Below are positions 1-7,896 of a stretch of DNA of 64,000 bases, in pieces. Position 1 is the first letter of the stretch; every line of letters begins with the position of its first letter. The translations under genes and the position numbers were made by a program. Source of the DNA: Streptomyces sp. NBC_00390 (GTDB taxonomy: Bacteria > Actinomycetota > Actinomycetes > Streptomycetales > Streptomycetaceae). Below the pieces are notes generated by a model. The model worked only from the letters and a program-made list of their open reading frames with translations. It made no database searches and had not been told where the DNA came from. The stretch is from NCBI RefSeq assembly GCF_036057275.1, contig NZ_CP107945.1:3038001-3102000 (forward strand), given 5' to 3'.

Positions 1-493
1 GCGCGTACTTCACGAACATCGTCTTGCGGACGAAGAAGTAGCGGAAGTTCACGCCGATGTCGACGTGCGGGTTGAGGCCCTGCTCGAAGGGAAGCTCGAT
101 ACCGAGTCCGACCGAGATCCCCCTGGCCTCACGCGCCCCCTTGTTGGCGGCCTCCATCGAGCCCGGGCCGCCACCCGTGATCACCGCGAAGCCGGCCTCG
201 ACCAATGCCCGGCCGATGGCCACCCCCGCGTCGTAGTCCGGCGTCCCGGCGACGGTCCGGGCGGACCCGAAGACGCTGATGGCACTGGGGAGTTCGGCAA
301 GCGCACCGAAGCCTTCCACGAACTCGGACTGGATGCGCATGACCCGCCACGGATCGGTGTGCACCCACTCGGAGTCGCCTTCGGTGTCCAGCAGCCGCTG
401 ATCGGTCGTGCCTTCCTGCACCTGGTCCCTACGGCGCAGTACCGGTCCCTGCCGCTGCTCCTCCGGCGCCCGCAATCCCTCGGGGTTGCCCAT
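1..493 (-). CDS. LOG-family (TIGR00730-type) Rossmann-fold protein, 3' part outside the window
   Basis: About 164 residues are visible from the ATG; the C-terminal part lies beyond base 1. After a charged N-terminal extension of about 70 residues, the Rossmann start is clear: an ISVFGSART strand/turn, then ITGGGPGSMEAANKGA, the GGGxGxM nucleotide-binding turn of the LOG/lysine-decarboxylase-like family. Family members act as cytokinin-riboside-monophosphate phosphoribohydrolases or are uncharacterised; the actual substrate here cannot be told. In the part visible, the PGGxGTxxE catalytic motif is not reached. It lies directly downstream of dapE on the same strand, with 79 bases between them. 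Confidence 0.85.
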   Translation of the reverse strand, partial: MGNPEGLRAPEEQRQGPVLRRRDQVQEGTTDQRLLDTEGDSEWVHTDPWRVMRIQSEFVEGFGALAELPSAISVFGSARTVAGTPDYDAGVAIGRALVEAGFAVITGGGPGSMEAANKGAREARGISVGLGIELPFEQGLNPHVDIGVNFRYFFVRKTMFVKYA

Positions 494-572
494 GACCTGC
501 TCCCTCCGCCGAACCTTGTTGCCTTGGCTCAGGGTAGGTCCGGGATCGTTACGAATGATGAAATCAGGGTTT

Positions 573-1652
573 TCAAGCTGTGAGCCACTCGCGGAGGCGT
601 TGCTCGCAGTGCGTGATCTTGTCAACGGCAACATGCTCGTCCGCCTTGTGGGCGAAGAGCGCGTCACCGGGCCCGTAATTGACCGCGGGCACGCCCAGCG
701 CGCTGAAGCGTGAGACGTCCGTCCAGCCGAACTTGGGCTGTGCGCTGCCGCCGACGGCGGCCATGAACGCGGCCGCGGCCGGGTGCGAGAGGCCGGGCAG
801 CGCCCCGCCGGTGTGGTCGTCCACCACGATCTCGCTCACGCCGCAGTCCGCGAACACCTCACGGACATGGGCCTCGGCCTCGGCCATGCTGCGGTCGGGC
901 GCATAGCGGTAGTTGACCACCACGGTGCAGGCGTCGGGGATGACATTGGTGGCCACACCGCCCTCGATGCCGACGGCATTGAGGCCCTCGCGGTACTCGA
1001 GCCCGTCGATCACCGGGCGCCGCGGCTCGTACGCGGCGAGGCGGGCCAGGACCGGACCGGCGGCGTGAACGGCGTTGGAGCCCATCCAGCTGCGGGCGGA
1101 GTGTGCCCGCTCCCCCGTCAGGCGGAGATGGACACGCAATGTGCCCTGGCAGCCGCCCTCGACCTGGGCGTCGGACGGTTCGAGCAGGACGGCGAAGTCT
1201 CCCTCCAGCCAGTCGGGGTGGGCCTCGGCCACATGCCCGAGCCCATTGAGGTGTGCGGCGACTTCCTCGTTGTCGTAGAAGACGAAGGTGAGGTCGCGGT
1301 TGGGTTCGGGGACGGTGGCCGCGATACGCAGCTGGACGGCGACGCCCGACTTCATGTCGCTGGTGCCGCAGCCCCACAGGATGCCGTTCTCGTCCAGTCG
1401 CGAGGGCAGATTGCCGGCGACCGGGACCGTGTCGATGTGCCCGGCCAGGACGACCCGCTCGCTGCGCCCCAGGCCTGTGCGGGCCAGGACGTTGTTGCCG
1501 TGGCGGTCGACGGTGAGGTGCGGCAGGGCACGCAAGGCCTGCTCGATGGCATCGGCGAGGGGCTTCTCCTCCCCGCTGACCGAGCGGAGATCGACCAGCG
1601 CGGCGGTCAGCGCCGGGCCGTCAAGAGTGAGGTCAAGCACGGTGTCAGGCAT
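573..1652 (-). CDS. dapE: Succinyl-diaminopimelate desuccinylase
   Basis: Cytoplasmic M20-family metallohydrolase that removes succinate from N-succinyl-LL-diaminopimelate, a late step of the succinylase route to diaminopimelate and lysine. The 359-residue protein has the M20 metal motifs: VLAGHIDTVPV near residue 70, a following GCGTSDMKSG with the bridging Asp, and FYDNEEV with the general-base Glu pair near 125. A dimerisation/lid domain sits in the middle, and a late AHKADEHV provides the last His ligand. Length fits actinobacterial DapE (about 360). Start is the ATG at 1652. dapC, the preceding enzyme of the same pathway, lies 2 kb away on the same strand, which supports the call. Confidence 0.95.
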   Translation of the reverse strand: MPDTVLDLTLDGPALTAALVDLRSVSGEEKPLADAIEQALRALPHLTVDRHGNNVLARTGLGRSERVVLAGHIDTVPVAGNLPSRLDENGILWGCGTSDMKSGVAVQLRIAATVPEPNRDLTFVFYDNEEVAAHLNGLGHVAEAHPDWLEGDFAVLLEPSDAQVEGGCQGTLRVHLRLTGERAHSARSWMGSNAVHAAGPVLARLAAYEPRRPVIDGLEYREGLNAVGIEGGVATNVIPDACTVVVNYRYAPDRSMAEAEAHVREVFADCGVSEIVVDDHTGGALPGLSHPAAAAFMAAVGGSAQPKFGWTDVSRFSALGVPAVNYGPGDALFAHKADEHVAVDKITHCEQRLREWLTA

Positions 1653-1698
1653 GGCTCCGACCTTAGAGCCTTCCTCGGACTCCAGTACGGTGGGCGTC

Positions 1699-2634
1699 GT
1701 GCCCGAGACCGCCTCCCCCGTCCGGCGCGGCCGCCCGATTCGTGTCGCGGCCGCGTTCGTCGTGCTGCTGGCCGTGATCGGCTATGTGATCGTGCAGTAC
1801 GAGACCGGCGGGGGCGCCCCGCGCTGCACGGTCCGCGGCGCCGAGGCCGACGGCCCCTCGTACGAGCTCACCGCCGAGCAGGCCGCGAACGCGGCGACGA
1901 TCTCCGCGGTCGGCACCACGCGGGGCATGCCCGAGCGGGCGGTCACGATCGCGCTGGCGACGGCCCTGCAGGAGTCCGCACTGCGCAACATCGAGCACGG
2001 CGACCGGGACTCTCTGGGCCTGTTCCAGCAGCGCCCGTCGCAGGGGTGGGGCACCCCCGCGCAGATCCTGGATCCCGTCTACGCGTCCAGGAAGTTCTAC
2101 GAGCACCTCGACGAGGTCCCCGGCTACTCACGGCTGCCGCTGACGGTGGCCGCGCAGCGGGTCCAGCGCAGCGGGTTCCCGCAGGCGTACGCGAAGCACG
2201 AGCCCGACGCCACGCTGCTGGCTGCGGCCCTGACCGGCCGGGCCTCGGCGACGCTGACCTGCGCGGTGCGCGGCGGCGGCGACGCGGGCGACCCGGCGAA
2301 GGTGCGGACCGAGCTGGTGCGTGCCTTCGGGCCCGATGTGCTGCCCGGCGGCGTGCAGGGCGGGGGCGCCAAGAGCGGCAGCGCTGGTGCAGCTGCCGCG
2401 GGCGAGGTGACGCTTCCGGTGCCGGCGACGTCCGGATCGACGTCCGGCGGCCCGGCGTCCAGGCGCGGCTGGGAGCTGGCGCACTGGGCCGTCGCGCGCG
2501 CGGACGGACTGCGGATAGCAGAGGTCTCGTACCGGGGCAGGGTGTGGCACGCGGACGAGTCCGACGAGGGCTGGCAGAAGGGCGGGGCGCCCGAGCGGGG
2601 CACCGACACCGTCCGGATCCGTATCGCTCAGTAG
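1699..2634 (+). CDS. Membrane-anchored secreted protein with lysozyme-like motif
   Basis: Divergent from dapE. From the GTG at 1699 the protein (about 311 residues) has a short basic N-terminus, one transmembrane segment (VAAAFVVLLAVIGYVIVQY), then an extracellular domain. A helical motif, ALATALQESALRNIEHGD, followed by SLGLFQQRPSQGWGT is typical of actinobacterial secreted proteins annotated as 'heavy metal transporter' or hypothetical. It resembles the ExxS/GLFQ core of goose-lysozyme/transglycosylase folds (the Glu in LQESAL could be the acid). A Gly/Ser-rich linker precedes a C-terminal region of unknown role. A peptidoglycan-related function is inference only. An in-frame GTG at 1690 is an alternative start. 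Confidence 0.75.
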   Translation: MPETASPVRRGRPIRVAAAFVVLLAVIGYVIVQYETGGGAPRCTVRGAEADGPSYELTAEQAANAATISAVGTTRGMPERAVTIALATALQESALRNIEHGDRDSLGLFQQRPSQGWGTPAQILDPVYASRKFYEHLDEVPGYSRLPLTVAAQRVQRSGFPQAYAKHEPDATLLAAALTGRASATLTCAVRGGGDAGDPAKVRTELVRAFGPDVLPGGVQGGGAKSGSAGAAAAGEVTLPVPATSGSTSGGPASRRGWELAHWAVARADGLRIAEVSYRGRVWHADESDEGWQKGGAPERGTDTVRIRIAQ

Positions 2635-2681
2635 TTTGTCCCCTCCCTCGAAGGCGGCGCTCCGATCTCACCCGGAACGCC

Positions 2682-2808
2682 TTGTTCGCACGCCCTGCCA
2701 CTGCCCCCCGCGCGATGCCAAATCCCTTGCGAACAAAGGGAAGTGACGGTTCGCCAGGCACTTGCACAATGCAATGTTTGCCCGTTTTTATCCGAGACCG
2801 ATAAAACG
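2682..2808. promoter_or_regulatory. Intergenic region with several inverted repeats upstream of the small secreted protein
   Basis: The roughly 300 bases between 2635 and 2942 carry no gene. They hold a 9-bp inverted pair TTGTTCGCA (2682-2690) and TGCGAACAA (2728-2736), the palindrome TTGCACAATGCAA (2762-2774), and TTTTATC/GATAAAA arms (2786-2792, 2800-2806) in a locally AT-rich stretch. Further down TCCGAACGTC-like words recur near 2876 and 2908. These are plausible operator or promoter elements for the gene at 2943; no experimental assignment is possible. Confidence 0.4.
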
Positions 2809-2942
2809 ATGCATTACCAACTCTTTACCTTGGCCGACCGCAACTTCCCCCGGCCCCCCAGCGGTTGTCAGGACGTCCGAACGTCGGGCAGCACCACCAG
2901 CAGTCCGAACATCCGAACGTCCCTCTCGTCCCAAGGAGCACC

Positions 2943-3368
2943 ATGTCCCTCCCCCTGACCCGTCGGATCGCCCGCGCCGCGCTGCTCATCGCGGCTGGAG
3001 CAGCTCCCGTGGTCGGTGCGGCCGGCTCCGCAGGCGCCGCTGAGCTGCCGCAGACAGCGCTCGGCGGCCTGACCGCCCTCGACACGGACAACGTCGACAC
3101 CACGGTCGACGGCGTCTCCAAGGAGTCCACCAAGGTGGCCGGCCAGGTCGGCGGCAAGACGGCCAAGAAGGCCGCCCCCGTGGCGGCCAAGACCGTCGGC
3201 AAGGCGGCAAAAACGGCCGCCCCGGTCGCCAAGAAGGCTGTCGGCGACGCCTCGGCGCAGGCCGCCGGTCTGGTCGGCGGCGCCGCCAAGGGCGGCCTGC
3301 CGGCCGGCGCCGTTCCCGGTGGCGCTCTGCCCACCGGCTCACTCGGCGGCATGCCCCTCGGCGGCTGA
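2943..3368 (+). CDS. Small secreted Ala/Lys/Gly-rich protein
   Basis: 141 residues from an ATG with a good ribosome site (AAGGAG, 5 bases upstream). The N-terminus is a signal peptide: LTRR, a hydrophobic stretch (AALLIAAGAAPVVGAA), and an AGAAE cleavage-like site near residue 33. The mature part is low-complexity: repeated KxAAPVA/KTVGKAAK units of alternating Lys and Ala, then a Gly/Pro/Leu tail ending GGMPLGG. Such proteins are common in Streptomyces and have no known function; the basic, repetitive mature chain suggests cell-wall or surface association, which is inference. It ends 12 bases before a strong hairpin. Confidence 0.75.
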   Translation: MSLPLTRRIARAALLIAAGAAPVVGAAGSAGAAELPQTALGGLTALDTDNVDTTVDGVSKESTKVAGQVGGKTAKKAAPVAAKTVGKAAKTAAPVAKKAVGDASAQAAGLVGGAAKGGLPAGAVPGGALPTGSLGGMPLGG

Positions 3369-3380
3369 TCGCACCCCTGG

Positions 3381-3437
3381 CGACACGCGGCGGGGCCCCA
3401 GGAGCCTTCTTGGCTCCTGGGGCCCCGCCGCGTGTCG
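3381..3437. terminator. Bidirectional terminator, 26-bp perfect stem
   Basis: Arms 3381-3406 and 3412-3437 are perfect reverse complements with a 5-base loop (TTCTT). It sits between two convergent genes (small secreted protein and dapC) and can serve both strands. Confidence 0.9.
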
Positions 3438-3445
3438 CGGGCCGC

Positions 3446-4576
3446 CTAGCCCAGGCGCTTGACCGCGGCCTCGACGCGCTCGTCCGTGGCCGTGAACGCC
3501 ACTCGCACGAAACGCTCGCCGGCCGTCCCGTAGAAGTCGCCCGGCGCCACCAGGATGCCGAGGCCGGCCAGATACGCCACCGTGTCCCAGCACGGCTCGT
3601 CGCGCGTCGCCCACAGATACAGGCTCGCCTCGCTGTGCTCGATGCGGAAGCCGTGCGCCGTGAGGGCCGTACGCAGCGCCGTTCGCCGGGCCGCGTACCT
3701 GGCGCGCTGCTCGGTGACATGCGCGTCGTCGCCGAGCGCCACGACGGTGGCGGCCTGTACCGGCGCCGACGTCATCATGCCGCCGTGCTTGCGGATCTGG
3801 AGCAGCTCGCCGAGCACGGCCGCGTCACCGGCGATGAAGGCGGCACGGTAGCCGGCCAGATTGGAGCGCTTGGAGAGCGAGTGGACGGCGACAACGCCCT
3901 CGTACGTACCGCCGCAGACGTCCGGGTGCAGCACCGAGACCGGCTCCGCCTCCCAGCCCAGCTCCAGGTAGCACTCGTCGCTGAAGACCAGCACGCCGTG
4001 CTCACGCGCCCAGGCGACGATCCTGGCCAGCTCGTCCTTGGCCAGCACCGCGCCGGTCGGGTTGGACGGCGAATTGAGCCACAGCAGCTTGAGGCCCGCC
4101 GGGTCGAGCTCTCCCCCCGCGGGGTCGGCCGCAAATGTCTCGGTGTCGTAGACGACCGCTTCGGCGCGGGCAAGGCGCGCACCGACCTCGTACGTGGGAT
4201 AGGCGAGGCGCGGGTAGGCGACCTTGTCGCCGGGACCGAGACCCAGCTGGGTCGGCAGCCACGCCACCAGTTCCTTGGAACCCACGACCGGCAGGACGTT
4301 GGTGTGTGCCACCGACACCGCACCGAGCCTGCGCTCGACCCATCCGGTGAGCGCGTCACGCAGCGCCGCCGTACCCCACACCGTCGGATAGCCGGGCGAG
4401 TCCGCGGCCTCCACCAGTGCCTTCTGGATCAGCTCCGGCACCGGGTCGACGGGCGTGCCGACCGAGAGGTCCACGATGCCGTCCGGGTGGGCCGCTGCCG
4501 TCGCCTTGTACGGCTCGAGCTTGTCCCAGGGGAAGACGGGGAGGCGCGAAGAGACTGCGGCCACTGGGGCGCTCAC
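3446..4576 (-). CDS. dapC: Succinyldiaminopimelate transaminase
   Basis: PLP-dependent class I/II aminotransferase, 376 residues, that converts N-succinyl-2-amino-6-ketopimelate to N-succinyl-LL-diaminopimelate using glutamate; cytoplasmic. Visible: N-terminal RLPVFPWDKLEPYKA typical of actinobacterial DapC, VVGSKELVAWLP in the cofactor-binding region, LNSPSNPTGAVL with the Asn that contacts PLP, DECY with the PLP-ring Asp, and SLSKRSNLAGYRAAF with the Schiff-base Lys. Start is GTG at 4576. It follows fdxA on the same strand with a hairpin between, an arrangement I recall as conserved in streptomycetes. dapE is nearby. Confidence 0.93.
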   Translation of the reverse strand: MSAPVAAVSSRLPVFPWDKLEPYKATAAAHPDGIVDLSVGTPVDPVPELIQKALVEAADSPGYPTVWGTAALRDALTGWVERRLGAVSVAHTNVLPVVGSKELVAWLPTQLGLGPGDKVAYPRLAYPTYEVGARLARAEAVVYDTETFAADPAGGELDPAGLKLLWLNSPSNPTGAVLAKDELARIVAWAREHGVLVFSDECYLELGWEAEPVSVLHPDVCGGTYEGVVAVHSLSKRSNLAGYRAAFIAGDAAVLGELLQIRKHGGMMTSAPVQAATVVALGDDAHVTEQRARYAARRTALRTALTAHGFRIEHSEASLYLWATRDEPCWDTVAYLAGLGILVAPGDFYGTAGERFVRVAFTATDERVEAAVKRLG

Positions 4577-4604
4577 TTTCTGGTACGTGGGGCGTCAAAC
4601 ACCT

Positions 4605-4638
4605 CGGTCCCGTACGGACGACGAACCGTACGGGACCG
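4605..4638 (-). terminator. Hairpin between fdxA and dapC
   Basis: 13-bp perfect arms (4605-4617 and 4626-4638) around an 8-base loop, just downstream of the fdxA stop. Likely a terminator or attenuator separating fdxA from dapC. Confidence 0.7.
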
Positions 4639-4655
4639 GGGACATGGAGATGTGA

Positions 4656-4976
4656 TCAGCCGTTCTGCGGCGGCAGAGCGGCGATGAAGGGGTGGTCGCG
4701 CTCGATGAGGCCGAGCTTGGAGGCACCACCGGGCGAACCGAGCTCGTCGAAGAACTCGACGTTCGCCTTGTAGTAGTCCTTCCACTCCTCCGGGGTGTCG
4801 TCCTCGTAGAAGATCGCCTCAACCGGGCAGACCGGCTCGCAAGCACCACAGTCGACGCATTCGTCCGGGTGGATGTACAAGGACCGGGAGCCCTCGTAGA
4901 TGCAGTCGACGGGGCACTCCTCGATGCACGCCTTGTCCTTGACGTCGACACAAGGCTGCGCGATGACGTAGGTCAC
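4656..4976 (-). CDS. fdxA: 7Fe ferredoxin (3Fe-4S/4Fe-4S)
   Basis: 106-residue electron carrier. The N-terminal half has the seven-iron pattern: a first cysteine (QPCVDVKDKACIEECPVD), in which the spacing gives the 3Fe-4S site, followed by CVDCGACEPVCPVEAIF for the 4Fe-4S cluster. The rest is the acidic C-terminal extension (YYKANVEFFDELGSPGGA) characteristic of actinobacterial FdxA. Start is GTG at 4976, with AGGAGG 9 bases upstream. It is divergent from the acetyltransferase at 5091. FdxA proteins supply electrons to cytochromes P450 and other oxygenases; the partner here is unknown. Confidence 0.95.
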   Translation of the reverse strand: MTYVIAQPCVDVKDKACIEECPVDCIYEGSRSLYIHPDECVDCGACEPVCPVEAIFYEDDTPEEWKDYYKANVEFFDELGSPGGASKLGLIERDHPFIAALPPQNG

Positions 4977-5090
4977 GCTGTCGTTCCTCCTCGGTAAGGG
5001 CTGGCTTGCGCGGGAGCGCGGCGTCGTCGATGCCCGCCCCTAGTATCTCCGTTCTTGGGGACGATCCGAACAGGAGGGGCACACAGAGCT

Positions 5091-6101
5091 GTGGAATTCA
5101 CTGCGGGCGGACGGCTCGAGGTTCGTATCACACCTGCTGACGTGGGCAAACGGGTGTCGGTACGGCGCTTGAGCGAGGGTGAAGCGGGAGCTGAGAAGTT
5201 CACCGACACGGTTGGTGTTCTCACATCCTGGAACGAGGGTGTGCTGGTGATCACTCGCAGGACCGGGGAGAGCGTCCGTATCGCGGAATCGTCGCTGGTC
5301 GCCGGCAAGGTCGTGCCCGCCGCTCCGGCCCGCAGAAAGGGTCCCTCGGCGGGTTTCGAGGAGCTCGCGAGAGTCACCGCGCGGGCCTGGCAGCCGGTGG
5401 AGAGCGAGCGGCTCGGCGCATGGGAACTGCGCGCCTCGGGCGGCTTCACCCGGCGCGCCAACTCGGTGCTGCCGCTCGGCGACCCCGGAGTGCCGCTCAC
5501 CGAGGCGCTGGAGCGGGTGCGCTCCTGGTACGCGCGGCGCGATCTGCCCGCGTACATGCAGACGGCGACCGGCGCCGCCGGGACGCAGGAGCGGTTGTGC
5601 GCGGAGCTGGAGGCGCGCGGGTGGCGGCGCGAGGTGTCGGCGCAGGTGCAGACCGGGGCGTTGGCGCCGGTGGGCGACCTGGACGCGGACGTGTCGCGGG
5701 TGCGGCTCGCGCGATCGTGCGACGAGAGGTGGCTACGGCGCTACCAGCGGTCCGTTGTGCCCGGACCACATGTGCTCAAGGTCCTGGGCAGCGGCCCTTC
5801 GGTGTGGTTCGCCTCTGTACCCGGCCCCACGGGTGCCGGCACCGGGGAGATTCCGGCAGCGATCGGCCGGTGTGTGGTCGACGGACGCTGGGCGGGCTTC
5901 ATGGCCGTGGAGGTGGACCCGGCCTACCGCCGTCAGGGCCTCGCGACCTCCGTGATGACCGCGCTGGCGCGCCGGGCCCTGGACGAGGGCGCGTCGGCGG
6001 CATGGCTGCAGGTCGAGGCGGACAACGGTGCGGCTCGCACCCTGTACGAAGCGATGGGTTTTGCGATTCATCACCACTACCACCACTACCGGTCGGCCTA
6101 G
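5091..6101 (+). CDS. GNAT-family N-acetyltransferase with N-terminal SH3-like domain
   Basis: 336 residues from GTG 5091, chosen because AGGAGGGG lies about 11 bases upstream. The first 80 or so residues (VEFTAGGRLEVRIT...TSWNEGVLVI) look like the small beta domain found at the N-terminus of this actinobacterial subgroup. The C-terminal half is the GNAT fold: AVEVDPAYRRQGLATSVM carries the acetyl-CoA pyrophosphate loop (RRQGLA), followed by LQVEADNGAARTLYEAMGF. The protein ends in an unusual His/Tyr-rich tail (IHHHYHHYRSA). Substrate unknown. It is probably co-transcribed with the SirB1-like gene 18 bases downstream. Confidence 0.85.
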   Translation: MEFTAGGRLEVRITPADVGKRVSVRRLSEGEAGAEKFTDTVGVLTSWNEGVLVITRRTGESVRIAESSLVAGKVVPAAPARRKGPSAGFEELARVTARAWQPVESERLGAWELRASGGFTRRANSVLPLGDPGVPLTEALERVRSWYARRDLPAYMQTATGAAGTQERLCAELEARGWRREVSAQVQTGALAPVGDLDADVSRVRLARSCDERWLRRYQRSVVPGPHVLKVLGSGPSVWFASVPGPTGAGTGEIPAAIGRCVVDGRWAGFMAVEVDPAYRRQGLATSVMTALARRALDEGASAAWLQVEADNGAARTLYEAMGFAIHHHYHHYRSA

Positions 6102-6119
6102 ACGGGGTACGAGTCGCAT

Positions 6120-6944
6120 ATGTACGACGCATCGTGGCGGGCGCGTTTCGCGGAAGAGGCCCGCGCCGAACGTCCCGATCTCGCGCTGCTCTGCCTGCTG
6201 ATCGGCACCGAGGCGGACCCCGCGCTGGACGAGGCCGGCCTGGACGCCGCCCAGATCGAGCTGGACCGCCTCGCCGGGATGCTCCCGTTCGGTCTGCGCA
6301 CCCCCGAGGCCTGGGCGACGGCGCTGGCCGACCTGCTGGGCGCGCGCGAGGGCTTCCACGGCGCTCCCGCCGACTACCAGCGCCTGGAGTCCTCGCTGCT
6401 CCATGCGGTGCTGCGGCGCCGCCGCGGCCTGCCGATCCTTCTCTCGGTCCTGTGGACGGAGGTCGCCCGCCGCGCGGGCGCGCCCGTGTACGGGGTCGCG
6501 CTGCCCGGCCACTTCGTCGTCGGCTTCGGCGACCACGACGGGCAGGTCCTGGCCGACCCCTTCGCGGGCGGCCGCGTCCTGACCGGGCCGGATGCGGAAC
6601 TCCTGGTCGCGGGCGCGACGGGCACGCCTCTGACCCCGTCGATGCTGACCCCGGCCCCGCCGCTCGCGGTGGTGCTGCGCATCCTGAACAACATCCGTGC
6701 CTGGGCCGCGCCGCGGCCCGAGCGCTCGGACGTGGCCCTGTGGGCGATCGACCTGTCGCTCCTGCTCCCGGCCCACCCGGCCCGGCTGCGCTATGAACGG
6801 GCCCAACTGCTGGTCCAGCGGGGCGAGTTCCTGACAGGCGCCGACGAAATGGACGCGTACGCGGATGTGGTGTCCGAGGTCGAGCCGACGACGGCGGAGG
6901 CGATCAGGGGGCGGGCACGGGCGGCGCGGGCCATGCTGAACTGA
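6120..6944 (+). CDS. SirB1-family (transglutaminase-like) protein
   Basis: 274 residues. It shows the SirB1/transglutaminase_9 layout: an N-terminal helical region with LDRLAGMLP, then YQRLESSLLHAVLRRRRGLPILLSVLWTEVARRAG, and GVALPGHFVVGF with the conserved His, followed by LADPFAGGRVL with the conserved Asp. The Cys expected in a true transglutaminase is not evident, as in most of this family. A tetratricopeptide-like C-terminus (LRYERAQLLVQRGEF) follows. The biochemical role is unknown. It lies 18 bases after the acetyltransferase and is followed by a hairpin at 6946. Confidence 0.8.
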   Translation: MYDASWRARFAEEARAERPDLALLCLLIGTEADPALDEAGLDAAQIELDRLAGMLPFGLRTPEAWATALADLLGAREGFHGAPADYQRLESSLLHAVLRRRRGLPILLSVLWTEVARRAGAPVYGVALPGHFVVGFGDHDGQVLADPFAGGRVLTGPDAELLVAGATGTPLTPSMLTPAPPLAVVLRILNNIRAWAAPRPERSDVALWAIDLSLLLPAHPARLRYERAQLLVQRGEFLTGADEMDAYADVVSEVEPTTAEAIRGRARAARAMLN

Positions 6945-6945
6945 G

Positions 6946-6963
6946 CGTGTTCGAGCGAACACG
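6946..6963 (+). terminator. Short hairpin after the SirB1-like gene
   Basis: 7-bp perfect arms CGTGTTC and GAACACG with a 4-base loop, starting 1 base after the stop codon. Probably the end of the GNAT-SirB1 operon. Confidence 0.55.
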
Positions 6964-7399
6964 GCAGCGGGCCGACGGCCTGCGCGGCCGCCCACCCCGC
7001 GGGTGACGCCCGTCGGACCGGCGCCGGTGAGGGACGCCCCGGCCGGGTACCTGCCTGCCGACCGGTTCTCGCACGGCCGGCCGGGACACCATCGACAGTG
7101 GGGTTCAGCACCCGGCCGCAGACTTCACCGCCTAGCGAGGGAATCGAGGGAATTCGGTCCGGGCTTCCGACCACCGCAAGGCAGGTTCGACCGCGCCGCG
7201 GATACTTGCGCGGAGCCTTTCCGACGACCCGTCGGGTTCGAGCCGAAAGCCCGTGACACTCGGCACTCGCGGCGACCAAATGCCCCTGTTGGCAGTCATT
7301 TTGACGGTCCACCAGATCGGTCCGGCCTTGATCGTCACACGGCGCCCATGAGACGCTGTTCGCACAGGTGTTCTGTGAACAAGGGCCGGGGGAAGCTTC
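6964..7399. promoter_or_regulatory. Gene-free leader region before the tandem paralogue array
   Basis: About 435 bases without a convincing gene. Open frames here have poor codon pattern and no recognisable domains. Close to the array start is an imperfect inverted repeat, TGTTCGCACAG (7357-7367) against CTGTGAACA (7373-7381), which would fold with a 2-base bulge or act as an operator. A purine-rich ribosome site (GGGGGAAG) precedes the ATG at 7400. This should contain the array promoter. Confidence 0.4.
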
Positions 7400-7531
7400 A
7401 TGGTCATCCGACACTCCGACGGAGTCATCCTGGGCGAGCCGGACAGCGTCGAGGCAGCGGTTGAACTGATCGTTGCCAACCTCCCCGAAGGCTGCGGCCC
7501 GGCGATCATCGGCGCGGCGGACGACCTGTGA
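7400..7531 (+). CDS. 43-residue truncated first copy of the tandem paralogues
   Basis: ATG with GGGGGAAG a few bases upstream opens a 43-codon frame. Its last 25 or so residues (AVELIVANLPEGCGPAII then GAADDL) match the C-terminus of the four following full-length genes. About 75 N-terminal residues are missing. The stop overlaps the next GTG by 4 bases (GTGA), as at each later junction. It could be an internal deletion of an ancestral first gene kept as a translational leader, or a small protein in its own right. Confidence 0.65.
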   Translation: MVIRHSDGVILGEPDSVEAAVELIVANLPEGCGPAIIGAADDL

Positions 7532-7896
7532 CCCAAGATGAGAGCACCACCCCGGCCGTGGACATCGTGGCCGCCGAGTGGCGGTACTTGCTGGAGGGGG
7601 ACCACGACCTGGTCGACCCGACCACGGTCCGGGCCGCCTACGCGCAGCCACAGCTTCGGAGACTGACTCCCGGAGTGAGCCACGGCGTCATGTTCTTCAC
7701 ACAGCAATCAGGCGGCACTCCCGTCGGTGGCGCTGTGTATCCCCAGGGGGAGGACGGGCGATTCTGGGTCCGGAGGCCCCACGGCGTCGGAACCCTCGGC
7801 AGGGTCGACACCCTTGAGGAGGCGTTCGCACTCGTCGTCGACAGCCTCCCCGAGGACTGTGGGCCCGCCATCGAGGGAACGGCGCGAGACCTGTGA
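7528..7896 (+). CDS. Tandem paralogue 1 (DUF6193-like)
   Basis: 122 residues, cytosolic, no signal or membrane segment. The family pattern is: VDIVAAEWRYLL near the N-terminus, D-(L/M)-(I/V)-D-P, TTVRAAYAQPQLRRL, VSHGVMFF, a variable middle, and a C-terminal LEEAFALVVDSLPEDCGPA with a final xDL. I recall similar Streptomyces proteins as 'DUF6193 family natural product biosynthesis protein'; their function is unknown and the family name is from memory. This is the most divergent of the four copies: the SRCT motif of the others is replaced by TQQSG. It overlaps both neighbours by GTGA, so translation is probably coupled. Confidence 0.75.
   Translation: MTQDESTTPAVDIVAAEWRYLLEGDHDLVDPTTVRAAYAQPQLRRLTPGVSHGVMFFTQQSGGTPVGGAVYPQGEDGRFWVRRPHGVGTLGRVDTLEEAFALVVDSLPEDCGPAIEGTARDL

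Noticed and set aside
783..2804. Long open frame of 673 codons on the plus strand
   Set aside because: It runs antisense to dapE and in another frame over the next gene; composition is Arg/Ala/Gly-rich without domains, as expected from high-GC shadow frames.
7200..7260. Possible tRNA because of a GGTTCGAGCC-like word
   Set aside because: No cloverleaf stems around it; the acceptor and anticodon arms cannot be formed.
7003..7464. Coding frame of 153 codons before the array
   Set aside because: No ribosome site, no domain, overlaps the real start of the 43-codon gene; composition is not protein-like.
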